From: Ailurus styani
Taxonomy: Eukaryota > Chordata > Mammalia > Carnivora > Ailuridae
Length of the DNA: 64,000 bases
Direction of reading: 5' to 3'
NCBI GenBank assembly: GCA_002007465.1
Contig: LNAC01000855.1
Coordinates: forward strand, 251,243 to 315,242
The notes under the pieces are model-generated. The model did no database searches and was not told where the DNA came from. It saw only the letters and a list, made by a program, of their open reading frames with translations. Of the stretch, positions 1-13,074 are shown one piece after another. Position 1 is the stretch's first letter. Each line of letters begins with the position of its first letter. The position numbers and the translations under genes are program-made.

Positions 1-113
1 TGGGCTCTGTGTTCAGTGCAGAGTCTGCTTGGGGTTCTCCCGCTCTGCCCCTCCCTGCTGCTCGCTGGCGCGCACTCTCTCTCATTCTCTCAAATAAATA
101 ATTCTTTAAAAAG
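1..113 (+). mobile_element. Can-SINE, 3' part (cut by window edge)
   Basis: GGGCTCTGTGTTCAGTGC .. CTCTCAAATAAATAATTC: the 3' half only; the head lies outside the window. Confidence 0.85.
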
Positions 114-429
114 AAACTAAATCTGCTGTCTAAATGAAAAAACAATTACCACTGTCATAAAAACAAGAAATACAGTAGAAATAGAGAACTACAATACAAT
201 TTGAGCTGGACCCTCCCTGCTCTTAGAGGCTTTGAACCCAAAGCCTGTCTGCTGCAAGGAGGAAGGTCTCTGCATACTGGGGGAAGCTTTTTCTGCAGAT
301 ACTCCTTGAGTGCCTCTGTTTGACATGATCAACAGAGAACAGAGAGGATATTTCCATGAAACTTATTTTCATTGCCTTGCAGTTGGAGTGTGAGCCAGTG
401 TCCTTTGCTTTGCTTGAGAGACCTCATAT
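114..429. other. Unassigned DNA
   Basis: A/T-rich then mixed sequence before the first minisatellite units. I recognise no repeat or gene. Confidence 0.4.
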
Positions 430-3290
430 GCAGTGACAGATACCTAACTATTTTGAAGACCTCACACACAGGTGACAGAACCCTAAATGGCTCAGAGATG
501 GCACAGGGCAGCTAGGACACAGGCTTCCAAATAGCTCATAGACCTCATTACACCCAGATACTGACCCGAGACCTTACACCCCAGGAGACCCAGTTCTGAG
601 TGGCTCTGAAATCTCGCACCTGGACACAGACCCAGTTAACTCAGAGGCTGTACTGGCACTATGGGCCAGACTCCCCAAGAGCTCCAAGACCTTGACTGTC
701 ACCTTATACACTGGGATTCAGAGCCCAAACTACATTAGAGAATGAGCTTTCTGGGATAGAGATGCACAAACGTCTCACAGACCTCACAACCTGGGACGCT
801 GTCACCCAAGCTATTCAGAGCCTTCACATCCCAATCGTCAACTCCCAAACCGTCCGGAGACCTCATATCGTGGGCCAGACCCCCAAAAGTGGAGATGTGA
901 CACCCTGGACACAGACTGCCCAAACACTGAGACCTCACACTCTGAGCACAGCTCCCTAAATGATTCTGAATCCTCATACCTTGGACACAGATCCCAAAAC
1001 TGTTCTGAGACACCCTGGAAAGTAGAACACTAAACATCCCAGAGACCTCTTCCTAGAACAGAGTGTCACAAACAACTCAGAGGCTGAAGTCTTAGACGCA
1101 GACCCCAGAAAGCATAGAGATCTCACAGCCCAGAAACAGACCCCGTTCAGAGAATACCAAGCCTGGGAAACCAACCTATATACAGCTCAGTGACCCCACG
1201 CTTTCTGACACAGACCCCTAAACAGTTCAGGGTCAGGACAGCCTAGGAAAGACTACCAAACTTCAGAGATCTCCCACTTCGTAACCCACGCACCCAATGA
1301 GCTCAGAGACCTGAAAATCTGATTACAGCCCCCCACCAACAAAGCTTCACAACCAGGGACAAAGACCCACCAATTTCTCAGAGAACTTACAAACTGGGAT
1401 AAAGGTGGACAGACCATTCAGAGACCTCACACCTCTTCCCAGACCACCAGACCAACTCGGAGACCTCATGCCTCGAACATGATACTAGAGAGCTCCGAAA
1501 TCACACATGCTAGAACACAGGCCTTAAACCAGCTCAGACATCTCACACCCTTCACATAGATTCCTGCTCAGAGAGGTCACGTACTAGACACAGATTTCCC
1601 CCAAAGAGCTCAGAGCCTTTATACACGGACACATCCCCAAACAGCTCAAAGGCCTTCCACTCTGGTTTACAGAAGAGCTCAGAGACCTGAAAATCTGGAC
1701 ACATATCCTCTACATAGCTCAGAGACTGCACACCCAGGAAGACCACAAATAACTCAGATCACACGTCCTGGGCGCAGACCCCAAACAGCTTAGAAACCTC
1801 ATATCCTAGGCTCACATCCCCAGACAGCTCAGAATTTTCATACTCTCCACAGACCTCCAAATGGTTCAGAAATATCACACCCTGAACTCACACCACTAAA
1901 CCACTTAGGGAACTCCCACTTTGTACTCCAATCCAGAAAGATTTCAGACACCTGACACTCAATGGACACAGATCACCGAAGAGCCTAGAAACCTCATCTT
2001 CTGTTCAAAGTCTGCCACAAACAGAGGAGAGACCCAGTAACTGGGACACAGACCCACAACAGCTTCAGGATCTCATGTTGTGGACCCAGGCTCTCAAATG
2101 ACCCAGAGAACTTCTAAGCCAGGAGACAAACCCACAAAGACCTCAGAGACAGCACATCCTGGTGACATAAGCCCACACAGCTTAACACCTCCCATTATGG
2201 GACAGAAACCCTCAAAGAGTTTATTAACGTCTGGAAAGCAGACCTGCAAACAGGCCAGAGGCCTCATATATCAGACACACCATGCAAAAATGCTCAGAGT
2301 TGATAAAACTTACACCCTAGGATACAAACACCCCCACCCCCAGCTCAGAGACCTAACAGCCTGGACAAAGACAACCCCCCCAAATGCCCAAGAGATGGCA
2401 TTGGTAACAGAACCCCAAACCAATCAGAGACCTCAAACCCTGGAAACAGGCCCCTGATAAGTCAGAGACCTCACACCCTGGGAATGAGACTCTCCCAACA
2501 GGTGAGCGAGCTCACCCTTGGAAATATACCCCAACAGTCAGGAATCTCAACACCAAGGGATACAGAGATTGGAGAGCTCACACTCTTGGTCCCAAAAAGT
2601 AAAGCACGTCAGTGGCCCCCAAAAGTATAAAGACATCAGTAGAAGGACCTTCAACTCGAAACAGATCCTGAAACTGCTCCAATAAATCAATCACACCCGA
2701 GGACAAAACCCACATCATAGAACTCAGTTGCTGGGACATGGGCTCAAAACAGTTAGGAGGGGCTGAGTACAGATACTCAAACACACCTGAGTTCTCAAGT
2801 GAGGGTCACAGACCCCAGAAAGCTCTGTCACCTCCTACCTGACAGGAGAGACTTCTAAGTGGTTCAGAGATACCATACTCTGCACAGACCATCACAGAGC
2901 TGAGAGATTTCACACATGGACCGAAGACCTCCAAACAGCTCAGAAACTCCCCAGCTAGGCACCTTCCTCCCCCCAGGTAAAGCGCAGAGACCATGACCCT
3001 GGACAAATCCCTAATAAGTCCGATGGCTCACACTCTGGAATGGAGAGCTCCCGAAAGGAAGAGGCTGCACCTGAAAACATCCCCCAAATATGTCAAGAAA
3101 CTCTCAAACCCCAAGAGTTCAGGGACCAGTTATTCTGGAACACGGAGGCCAAACGGCTCAGAGATCAGTGTAGACACAGCCACCCAAACAGCTCCACGAA
3201 CTCACCCCTGGAATGCAGACCAGAACAAGCTCTGAACCCTTGGATTGAGGATTCAGAAATCCTTCTGAGACTTAGGATATAGACCTCAAA
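430..3290 (+). repeat. 40-bp minisatellite, type A, left block
   Basis: Degenerate tandem units of about 40 bp. A typical unit starts CAGAGACCTCACA, has CCTGGGACACAGACC in the middle and ends CCAAACAGCT. Almost every 40-45 bases there is a recognisable CAGAGACCTC or close variant, for example around 550, 620, 890, 1,420, 2,340, 2,420 and 2,465. Units differ widely, so this is an old array. The many 60-125 residue open frames in it are repeat translations. Confidence 0.9.
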
Positions 3291-4829
3291 ATATAATTCA
3301 GAGAATATGCTAGATGCAGAGCATCAAAGAAATCAGAGACCTCAAAGCGTGGGATACACACACACAAATAGATCAGGGACCTCACATCCTGGACGTACAC
3401 CCAGAACAGCTCAGAGAATTTAAATTCTAGGAAATACACGCCCCCAACGAACAGACCTCACATCCTGTGACATACAAAAAGATCAAAAACCACACGAGCG
3501 GAGATAGGCACCCACGAATGTTTCAGAGAAATAGCATCTGGGGACGTATACCCACGAACAGATCATAGACCTCAATCCCTTGAGACATATGCACATAAAA
3601 ATATCAGATACCCCACGTGCCGGGACAACACCCACAAACATTTCCCAGCGCTCATATCCTGGGAAATAAGTACTAAAGGATGGATCGGGGACTTCACCTA
3701 TTGGGACCTACACCCACAAAGAGACCAGAGACTCAAAGCCTGGGACATAAACCCCAAACGCCTCAGAGACCTTACATGCTGGGACACAGAAAAGGCAAAA
3801 ACCTGACGACCCGAGCGAGACACAGAGCCACAAACAGATCAGAGACCACACGCTGTTGACACACATAGCAAGAACAGACCCTCGCATCCCGAGACACGCA
3901 ACCACAAAGGGTTCAGACAACTCCTATCTTGATGGGGACCCACAAACAAATCTGACATCCTGGGGGCACGGACCCTCAGGGATGTCATGCCCTCAGACAG
4001 ACGCCCGCAGACAGGTAATACACAGAGAACTAGATGAAAGACCTCTCATCCTGCAACATAAATCCAAAAGCAGTCAGAGGATTCACGTCTTAGGACATAT
4101 ACCCACAGTCCTAAGATGTAACCACAAAACATTAGAGAGCATACGCCATGGAATGGACGCCCCCAGAGAGATCAGATACTGTCCACTGGGACAGACGTAG
4201 AAAAAGAGCAGAGAGGGGCACGTTCCAAGAAATACACTAAAAATATCCTGGCCAAATCATCCATAAAAAGATTAGAGACCGTAAATGTTTGACAACACAC
4301 ATAAAGAGATCGGAGGTATCACATCCCGGGATGCACAGTGACAGAATGCTCACAGACCTCACATGCTGGGAACCAGGCAGAGAAACCGACCAGAAACCTC
4401 ACATCCTAGGACACATGCCCTCGAAGAGTTCATGGACATGAAGTCCTGCAAAAATGCACCCGTAGACCATTCGCAAACCTTGCATCCTGGAACACATGCA
4501 ACGAAACAATCAGAGACTTCATATCCGGGACTCTCCCCGCAAAGAGGATACATAGATCCTGAGACACACACTCAGAAATGTATCGGTGCCCTGAAATCCT
4601 GGGAAGACAGCCATGCACAGGTCAGAGACCTCCAATCCAGTAGCACACAGGGACGAACAGCTCAGCGACCCACATTCTGGAGCATCCAAAACAGACAGAC
4701 CAGAGACTTCAAATCCACAATCAAGTCAGACACTCCACACGCTGAAAAATGCACCCAGGAAATACACCAGACAGTAGACGTGACATCTTGCAGTGTAACC
4801 CACAAAGAGATTGGAGGATTTGTTGTTTC

Positions 4830-5090
4830 AGCTTCAAATCTCTCTCTCTCTCTCTCTCTGACCTCTGCTTCTGCCATCACGTCGCTTTCTGTGACTACTT
4901 CCATCATCCCACGGCCCCCTGCCTCAGTGTCCATAGTCAGTTTCCTGTGATTCCTAAAGGTCCTACCTCCCTCGCATAGAGACCCTTGTGATTAGAATGG
5001 GTCCTCCTGGGGAATCCAGGATTACTGCTCCATCTCACGGTGCATACTTAATACGTATCTGGAAGATCCCTTTCTCCAGGTAAGACAACG
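4830..5090 (-). mobile_element. MLT1-like LTR piece, copy 1 in the array
   Basis: Antisense ERVL-MaLR type LTR part, recognised from CTTCAAATCTCTCTCTG, ..GACCCTTGTGATTA.., ..AATCCAGGATTACT. The LTR 3' end is missing on the left, where 40-bp units join directly. Contains a (CT)n run. Confidence 0.65.
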
Positions 5091-6230
5091 TATTAACAAA
5101 GTCCAGGACTGGGGTGAGCACGTATTTGGCGATCCATTATTGGACAAGATAGGACACACTTGCACAAAGAGAAAGCGCACCCCCCTGGGACACAGGTGCA
5201 TGAAGTGTTTGAAGACTTCACATCTGGAGTTCCACACCTCCAAGGAGATCAGAGACCCCCACCCTGGAACATGCATGCAGACCATGAGAGAGCTACGTTC
5301 TGAGACATTGACCAGATGATGCTTACAGTCCTCACTCTCTGGGAATGAGCTCAGAAATCTCAAACCCTGGATATACAGACCTTAACAGATAAGAATTTCA
5401 CTTCATGGTGTATATACCAACAAACAAATCAGAAACGCTGGCAAATGTCCCCATGAGACATCGCACATCTGACGACCTGGAACATAACCCCCGCAAACAG
5501 CTCAGAGACCTAACCCTCTGGGATGCGCACTCACAGAACATCACAGATCTCACATTCTAGGACATGCATCGAGAAAGAGATCAAAGAACTCACCTGGATG
5601 AAAACCCCAGGAACATCAAACAAGTCAGAGACCTCATAGCCTTGTTCATCCCCCAGTGAAAAGATCAAACACTTCACGCTCTCAGACAAATACCCACAAA
5701 CAGATGAGGGAATTTCCATTGTGGGATAGACACCCTGCTTCATTCCTGCTTCGGTCACCAGCGAACATACCAGAGGCTTCCACACCACGAGACCGAGACA
5801 AACACATGGATCCAGAGATCTCACATTCTAGGACATATAATCCCAGAAACAGAGCAAGCAAAGGGAAATTACATCCGTGAAGAGGTCAGAATCCTTACAC
5901 CATGAACGTACCCCCCTGGACAGTTCAGAGAATTCACATCCTGGGCAGTGTCTGCAGAATCAACATTCTCCTCTCCTAGGATCATACACACCAAAACGGC
6001 CGGACCCACAAATTCTGGAACACACACTATTACAGAGATCAGAGACCTCACACCCTGGTTCATACACCTGCATGTGGATCAGAGACCTTCCACCAGCAGA
6101 CACACTCGCAGAGGTGTTCACGTCCTTGGATGTGTGCAGAGAACCAGGTGGAGACCTCACAGCCTGGGACACTGTAGTCCTTTCTTCCCCCACCACATTT
6201 TTTGGTCTTTTTAAAGAGAAGAAGGTGACA

Positions 6231-6298
6231 GGGTGCCTGGCTGGCTCAGTCAATAGAGCATGTGACCAGGCTGGAGCTTACTAGAAAAGAAAAGAAAA
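6231..6298 (+). mobile_element. Old truncated Can-SINE
   Basis: GGGTGCCTGGCTGGCTCAG followed by TAGAGCATGTGACC: older subtype with most of the body missing. Confidence 0.75.
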
Positions 6299-6492
6299 GG
6301 GCGCCTGGGTGGCTCAGTGGGTTAAAGCCTCTGCCTTCGGCTCAGGTCATGATCCCAGGGTCCTGGGATCGAGGCCCGCATCGGGCTCCCTGCTCAGTGG
6401 GGAGCCTGCTTCCTCCTCTCTCTCTGCCTGCCTCTCTGTCTACTTGTGATCTGATCTCTCTGTGTCAAATAAATAAATAAAATCTTTAAAAA
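6299..6492 (+). mobile_element. Can-SINE, full length
   Basis: Complete young-type copy from GGCGCCTGGGTGG to AAATCTTTAAAAAG, inserted directly after an older SINE at the edge of LTR copy 2. Confidence 0.95.
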
Positions 6493-6530
6493 GAAGGAAG
6501 GAAAGGAAAGGGGAAAGGAAAGGAAAGGAG
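6490..6530. repeat. (GGAAA)n tract after a SINE tail
   Basis: GGAAAGGAAAGGGGAAAGGAA-type purine tract that grew from the A-rich SINE tail. Confidence 0.85.
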
Positions 6531-6572
6531 GCCATGTTTCTCCCATTTCTTGAAGGTGTAGGCCTTTTTAGC

Positions 6573-7130
6573 TCCTCGGGGCTCTGGACCAGCTTCTGTA
6601 ACAAATCGCCCCAATCTTCTTGTTGTAAAACAACACAAATTTATTATCTTATATTTCTGCAGCTCAGAAGATGGACAAGGAGTCTTTCAGAGTAAAAATG
6701 AAGGTGTCAGTAGAGCCGACTTCCTTCTGGAGTTCCTAGGGCAGGATCTATAGGACACCCACATTTTTAAGCTCGTGCCTCCTTCCCCCACCTTCGAAGT
6801 CAGCAGTGTTTCATCTTCCAATCTCTCTTGCTTTGCCTCTGTCAGTGTCCACCTCTGTTTCTCTTCGATCTCTGCTTATGGTCCACCTTTTTTTGACTCT
6901 CTGTTCCTTCCTATACTGTGTTCTTGGACTCTTGCCTTCATGTGTCCCTCCTCCAAGGACATGTATGATTACATGGGCCTACCCCAATAATCTGGGATAA
7001 TTTCCCCTGAGATCTCAACATGCTTAATTTAGTCATATCTGCAAAGTCCCCCCTTTTCGTGTAAATTAACATAATTATAGGTTCCCGGGATTGGGACGTG
7101 GACATCTTCGGGGTCTTGCTATTTGGTCAC
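6573..7130 (-). mobile_element. MLT1-like LTR, copy 2 in the array
   Basis: Nearly full antisense LTR: CTGTAACAAATCGCCCC..AAACAACACAAATTTATTATC at the left, ..ATAATCTGGGATAATTTCCCCTGAGAT.. and ..TTCCCGGGATTGGGACGTGGACATC at the right. Joined on the left (through two SINEs) to the marker units at 6,050-6,180. Confidence 0.75.
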
Positions 7131-8437
7131 CAGAGACATGTATGCCCTAACAGCTCACAGACTTCATATCCGGAGTCATGTAAGTGAGACAACTTCTAGC
7201 CTCTAACAAACATCCATAAAGAATACACACACACACATTTGGGGACTTAGACCAAAAAATGCTCAGAGTCCTTGGAATTAAACTCACAAACATAAGAGAA
7301 CCCACCATCTAGGTTTTGAGAGCACCCTCGAACAAGTCAGAGACTTCACACCCTGGTTCACTGACCAGTGAATATATCAGACATCTCACACAACCAGATA
7401 CCACCCACAAACACATCAGGAAATTCCCACGTTGAGACATACACAGACAAAGAGATTCCAGACCTCGAAACTTGGGACACCAAGCCACAAACATATCAGA
7501 GATTTCAAATGCCAAAAAGAGTGCAGAGCCCTCACACCACGGGACATATACCATCAAACAGATCAGGGAGCTGAAATCCTGGATTCGAGACCTCACAACC
7601 TGGTCATATAACCGCAAAGAAACCACAGGTTTCAAACTCTGCAACATGTACCCACAAACAGATCAGAAACCTCAAGCCCTGAGTCATACGTTATAAAGAG
7701 ATCGTAAATTTCACATCCGGAGGTATAATCCACAAACAACGCAGAGACCATACGTACCCAAGGTGCAGACCTACACATGGACCAGAGACCTTAAATCCTG
7801 CAACGCACGACCACCATCAGGTCAGATACCTCAGAGGCTAAGAAGATACCAGAAACAGATTATAGACCTGAAATCTTACAACGAAGATCCACAAACAGAT
7901 CCGAGAGCTCACGTGGGGATATTTGCCAGCAAACGAATCAGAGGCCTCAAGTCAAGGGACATACACCCACAAAAATTCAGAAACCTCACACAGCCTGGAC
8001 ATATGAACCCAAATAAATCAGGGATCTGACATCCTGGCATATATACATGATCAAACAGATCAGAAACCTTCCATCACCAGAAACACCAGCCCAAACAGAT
8101 CAGAGACCGAACAACTAGAACACAAACCCCCAAACATCCGGCAGACCTCACATAATAGAACATATCCCCCAAATCAGATACCTGACATCTTAGGACGTGT
8201 GCACACAAACCAGAGACCTCACATCCTAAGACATATTCCCACAAACAGCTCAGAGACCACAAGTTCTGAGACATACCTGCCCCCTGCCCCCAGACATTGC
8301 AAAACCTCTCACTGTGATCCATACACCTGCACGTGGATCGGAGAGCCCCCGCCATCAGACACACACTCACAGATGGGGGCATTCACATCCTGGGCTGTGC
8401 GCTGACAACCAGATAGAGACCTTGTGACCTGGACCGT

Positions 8438-8925
8438 TGTATTCATTTCCTGTCCATTGTTATGTTGAAACAACACACATTCACTATCTTTACCTTTCCA
8501 CAGGTCAGAAGCTAAAAAAGCGTTTCAAAGGGCTAAAATCAAGTTGTTGGCAGAACTGTACTGCTCCTGGAGGCTCTAGGGGGGGAATCCATTTCCTTGT
8601 CTTTTATAGTTTCTGGAGCTGCCTTCATAGCCCCCTCCTCCAACCTCAAAGTAGTGTTTCATCCTCACATCGCTTTCTCTGATTTCTGTTTCTGTCATCG
8701 CATCTGCTTCTCCGACTGAATGTCCTGCCTCTCTCCTGTAAGGACCCTTGTAATTACACTTGGACTCAGCTGGAAAATCCAGGACAGTCTCCCCATCTCA
8801 AGATGATTACTTTATCACAACTGCAAAGGACTTTTTTTTTGCAAAGGACCTTTTAATATGTAAGGTCCCATAGTCCCAGGTTCCAGAGATGAGAACACAG
8901 ACATCTTTCAGTGACCTTTTCCAAC
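8438..8925 (-). mobile_element. MLT1-like LTR, copy 3 in the array
   Basis: Same antisense LTR segment (GAAACAACACACATTCACTATC .. GGACCCTTGTAATTACACTTGG .. GACATCTTTCAGTGACC). The left junction follows the marker units GACCTTGTGACCTGG. Confidence 0.75.
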
Positions 8926-8965
8926 TTGGATGTACATACACGAGCAATTAAGAACACCCCATCCT

Positions 8966-9060
8966 GGGGGACCTGGCTGGCTTGGTAGAGCATGTAACTC
9001 AATCTTGGGACTGTGAGTTCAAGCCCCAGGCTTGGCGTAGAGTTTACTTAAAAAAATTAA
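8966..9060 (+). mobile_element. Short older Can-SINE
   Basis: GGGGGACCTGGCTGGC .. GTTCAAGCCCCAGG .. GTTTACTTAAAAAAATT. Confidence 0.8.
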
Positions 9061-9065
9061 AAAAC

Positions 9066-9190
9066 CAGGCCCGCATCGGGCTCTCTGCTCAGCAGGGAGC
9101 CTGCTTCCTCCTCTCCCTGTCTCTCTGCCTGCCTCTCTGCCTACTTGTAATCTCTCTCTCTGTGTCAAATAAATAAATAAAATCTTAAAA
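9066..9190 (+). mobile_element. Can-SINE, 5'-truncated
   Basis: Starts at GGCCCGCATCGGG. The direct repeat AAAATTAAAAAACCA flanks it, so the truncation happened at insertion. Confidence 0.9.
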
Positions 9191-10011
9191 AAAATTAAAA
9201 AACCATCCCATCCTAAGATACACACCCATAGTAGGTCGAAGACCTCACATCCCGTATCATATGATTCTGAAGAGATTCAGAGATCTCCCACACTTGGACA
9301 TACACCCCCCCCCAAAAAAGAGTGAGGCACATGTTCTGTGTCATATACCCACACAGAGGGTAGGGATCTCTCAAACTGGGACACATAACCACAAACAGAA
9401 GACATACCCACACACACACACACAGATCAGAAACTCAAATCAAGTAAGAGACCTCAGAGTCTGGGAAAAATACCTTGAGACTGATGATGCACTTGACTTC
9501 TTCAGAAAACACCCACAAGGAGTTCAGAGAATTCATAGCTTGGGGCACAGACCCACAAAAAGACCAGAGACTCGAGCTAAATGAAAGACAGCCCCAATGA
9601 GTGGGATAAACACATCCAAACAGATCAGAGACCTCCCATCCTGGTACATCTATGACCAAATGAATCAGAAATCCTGTAAATACCCATGAGATACCAGAGA
9701 CCTAACAGCCTTGACATAACTCACAACCACCTCGGAGACCTCACACGAAGAGACACACAGAATAGCAGGTAGAGACCTCACATCCAAGGACACATACTCA
9801 CTTACAGACCAGAGAGCACCCATCCTGGGACGCACACCCCACAAACCCCACAAATTTAGGGATACACACTCTCAAACAGGTCAGAGACCTCTTGCCCTGG
9901 TTCATACAGCCACACACAGATCAGAGGCCTCCACCATCAGACACACTCACAAACACACTCCTAGGATGTGAACAGACAACCGGATGGAAACATCACAACC
10001 CAGGACACTGT

Positions 10012-10074
10012 ATTTGTTTCTTACTGCTGTTGTAACAAGTCACCACAATTTTAGGGTCATGGAAAAACACGAAT

Positions 10075-10105
<31 letters not shown>

Positions 10106-10610
10106 TTAAAAGATTTTATTTATTCATTTGACACAGACAGAGAGATCACAAGTAGGCAGAGAGGCAGGCAGAGAGAGAGGAGGAAGCAGGCTCCCTGCCG
10201 AGCAGAGAGCCCGATGTGGGCCTCGATCCCAGGACCCTGAGATCATGACCTGAGCCAAAAGCAGAGGCTTTAACCCACTGAGCCACCCAGGCGCCCACGA
10301 ATTTATTTATTATATTACATCTGTGGAGGTTAGAAATCTGAAGTTGGGTCTTACAGTATTAAATTCAGGTGTGAACAAAGCTGTGTTCCTTCTGGAGACT
10401 CTAGGGTAGAATTCATTTCCTGGCCTTTTCCAGTTTCCAGAGCGCCTGTATTCTTGGCCCCTGGCCCCTTCCTCCCCCTACAAAGCCCTCTGTGCTTCTC
10501 CAAATCTCTCTCTGATTTTTGCCTCTGTCATCAATCTCCTCCCTGATTAGGGCTCCCTGTTCACATGTCCTTCACTGGACATCTTTGGACTCCCATTATT
10601 TAGCCGAGTA
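10012..10610 (-). mobile_element. MLT1-like LTR, copy 4, split by a SINE
   Basis: Left part TTTCTTACTGCTGTTGTAACAAG. A Can-SINE interrupts at 10,105-10,296. It continues as GGTTAGAAATCTGAAGTTGG to CTTCACTGGACATCTTTGG. The middle of the LTR is deleted, and 40-bp units resume at about 10,618. Confidence 0.7.
10105..10296 (-). mobile_element. Can-SINE in LTR copy 4
   Basis: Full antisense copy. TSD CACGAATTTATTTATT on both sides, with an expanded (ATTT)n in front. Confidence 0.95.
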
Positions 10611-10714
10611 CAGACATATATGCACAACTGGAAATTTCACAGCCCAGGACACACCCCCATGAACAGCTCAAGGGCTTTACAAGCTGAGACACACACCCAC
10701 AAACATCTCCATCA

Positions 10715-10960
10715 TCAGATCATCGTGTCTGACTTGGTCTGTGTCATTACTTTGCATCCAGTGACAATAGCCATCCTGTCCCCCCCTCATGTGAGGACTC
10801 TTGTGATTACATTGGACCCACCTAGAAAATCTAAGCAAATCTTCCCATCTCAAGATGCATAATTTAATCATGCCCTCAAAGTACCTTTTAACATGGAAGG
10901 TCACCTCTTCATGCAGTTTCCAAGGATTAGTACCCAGCCATCTTTAGGAGGCCTTAAGTC
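10715..10960 (-). mobile_element. MLT1-like LTR, copy 4b
   Basis: A second partial copy only about 100 bases (2-3 minisatellite units) after copy 4. It contains GAGGACTCTTGTGATTACATTG, ..CTAGAAAATCTAAGC.. and GCAGTTTCCAAGGATTAG, i.e. the segment that copy 4 lacks. Confidence 0.65.
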
Positions 10961-11578
10961 AGCAGAGTAGAGACACACATGCACAAACAGTAGGAGACCT
11001 CGAATCACAAAACACACACCTCCCAAAAGCCCAGAGACCTAAAATCCTGGGATATACATTAGAAACAGCTCCCATCCCTCATCTGGAGTCATATATCTAG
11101 AAAGTGATCAGAGACCTCCTTCCCTCAGACATACATCTAAAGAGAGCAGAGACACACATTCTGGGACACACACCCACAAAGAGGTCTGGGACCTCAAAAA
11201 TTGGGACACATATCCACAGACAGAACAGACCTCATACCATTGACTAACAAGCAAAAGAAAAGCCCCCCCCCCACTGCAAAAAAAAAAAAACAACACTTGC
11301 ATACTGTGATAGAGAAACACAAAGGGATCAGACTTCATCTGAGAAATACAACCAGAAACGGCTCAGAGACCCCAAACCGTGCAACAAGAACCCACAACAC
11401 ATTAGAGACCTCATATCCTGGGAAATGGATCCAGAGTAATTAAAGAGGCTTGATAGCTTGGAGCCCACACCCACGAAGAAATGAGAGAGCTCAAATCCTA
11501 GGCCACATACCTGCCAACAGATCAGAAGTCCCAACCCTGAGACACATCCCCACAAAGGGCTCAGAAACCTGACCTTGT

Positions 11579-11785
11579 GGGCGCCTGGGTGGCTCAGCCT
11601 TTAAGCATCTGCCTTCGCCTCAGGTCATGATCCCAGGTTCCTGGGATGGAGCCCTACATCTGGCTCCCTGCTCTGTGGGAGGGCCTGCTTCTCCCTCTCC
11701 CACTCCCCCTGCTGGTGTTCCCTCTCACTGTGTCTCTCTCTGTCAAATAAATAAAATCTTAAAAAGAAAATAAAAAGAAAAGAAA
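11579..11785 (+). mobile_element. Can-SINE in the type B array
   Basis: TSD GAAACCTGACCTTG on both sides; the minisatellite unit is split cleanly. Confidence 0.95.
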
Positions 11786-12785
11786 GAAACCTGACCTTGG
11801 ATATGCACACTTGAACAAATAAAAAACTCCACATCCCGTTGTGTGTCCGAAGATACAAATCCGAAATCTCATACACTTGCAAACAATGCCAGAAAGCATC
11901 AGAGGTCTAATGAGCTGGGACGGGCAGCCTCAAACAGCTCAGGGTACTCGTGCTGGGATGTATGGCCATGAATAGCTCTAAGGCCTCACATCCCAGGACG
12001 TGTATTCTGAAACAGATCACGGAAGTGACACCTTGGGAAGACACCTGGAAACATACCAGTCCTTTCAGCCTGGTTCACCCTCCAGAAAACAGATCAGGAT
12101 CTTCACACCATATACCCTCTCATGCACAAATGACCAGAGAGTTCACATCCTGGGATGCATGTCAACAAACAGACTAGGGACCTTGCAACCTGGACATGTA
12201 ACCATGGAGATCACAGACCTCAAACCCCTGCAATATATACCCGCAAAGAGATTGGAGACCTCACACTCTGAGAAATAGGCCAACAAACAAATCAGGGGGT
12301 CTCATGTCATGGGATAGACTCCAAAACGCATCAGAGACTGTATACAATGAGATATACTTACAAATAGATCAGAGATCTCAAATCCTGCAACCTATGCTTC
12401 CAGGTACACAGAGACCCAACATGCTATGAAAAAAGAGCCACAAATGGACCACAGAACTAATATCTTGTGTCACATATCCACAAAGAGATCAGAGAGGTCA
12501 CATCCAGCGACACATACTCACAGGAGATCAAAGGATTCGGCCCCAGGGACATACCTTCACAGCAAGCTCTTTCATACCTCACACCCTAGATATTCATAAC
12601 TAAACAGATTAAAGACCTTATATTCTGGCATGTACACCACCAAAGCAAACAGTAAGTTCATCATCATCAGAAATATATCTGAAACACATCAGAGACCTAA
12701 TATCTCGGAATACAACCCACAAACACCATAAAGACCTCACACACTGGACATACACCCCAAATCAGCTCAAAGACCTCATGTCCAA

Positions 12786-12788
<3 letters not shown>

Positions 12789-12838
<50 letters not shown>
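12789..12838. repeat. (CA)n microsatellite inside a 40-bp unit
   Basis: About 25 CA repeats replace the GACACACACCCACAAAC part of a unit. The unit resumes with AAACAGCTCAGAG. Confidence 0.95.
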
Positions 12839-12843
<5 letters not shown>

Positions 12844-13074
12844 CTCAGAGAGACCTCACAGTCTAAGACAAACACCAACAAACAGCTGTGGGAGACCACA
12901 GATGTTGGGACACACACCCTCAAGTAGGTCAGAGACTTCATACCCCAGCTCATTTACCTGCACACAGATCAGAGACCTCCCACCATCAGACACGCACTCA
13001 CAAACAGACAGGGGAGTTCACATCCTGCGATATGCACCGACAAGAAGATAGAGACCTTGTGACCTGGGACAGTG

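Noticed and set aside
4363..4950. 195-codon open frame on the + strand
   Set aside because: It is a translation of 40-bp minisatellite units (recurring HP-T and ETS-PG patterns) ending in LTR sequence; no start context, splice sites or known family.
6299..6400. tRNA-like heads with A and B boxes at many places
   Set aside because: These are the lysine-tRNA-derived heads of Can-SINEs, not tRNA genes.
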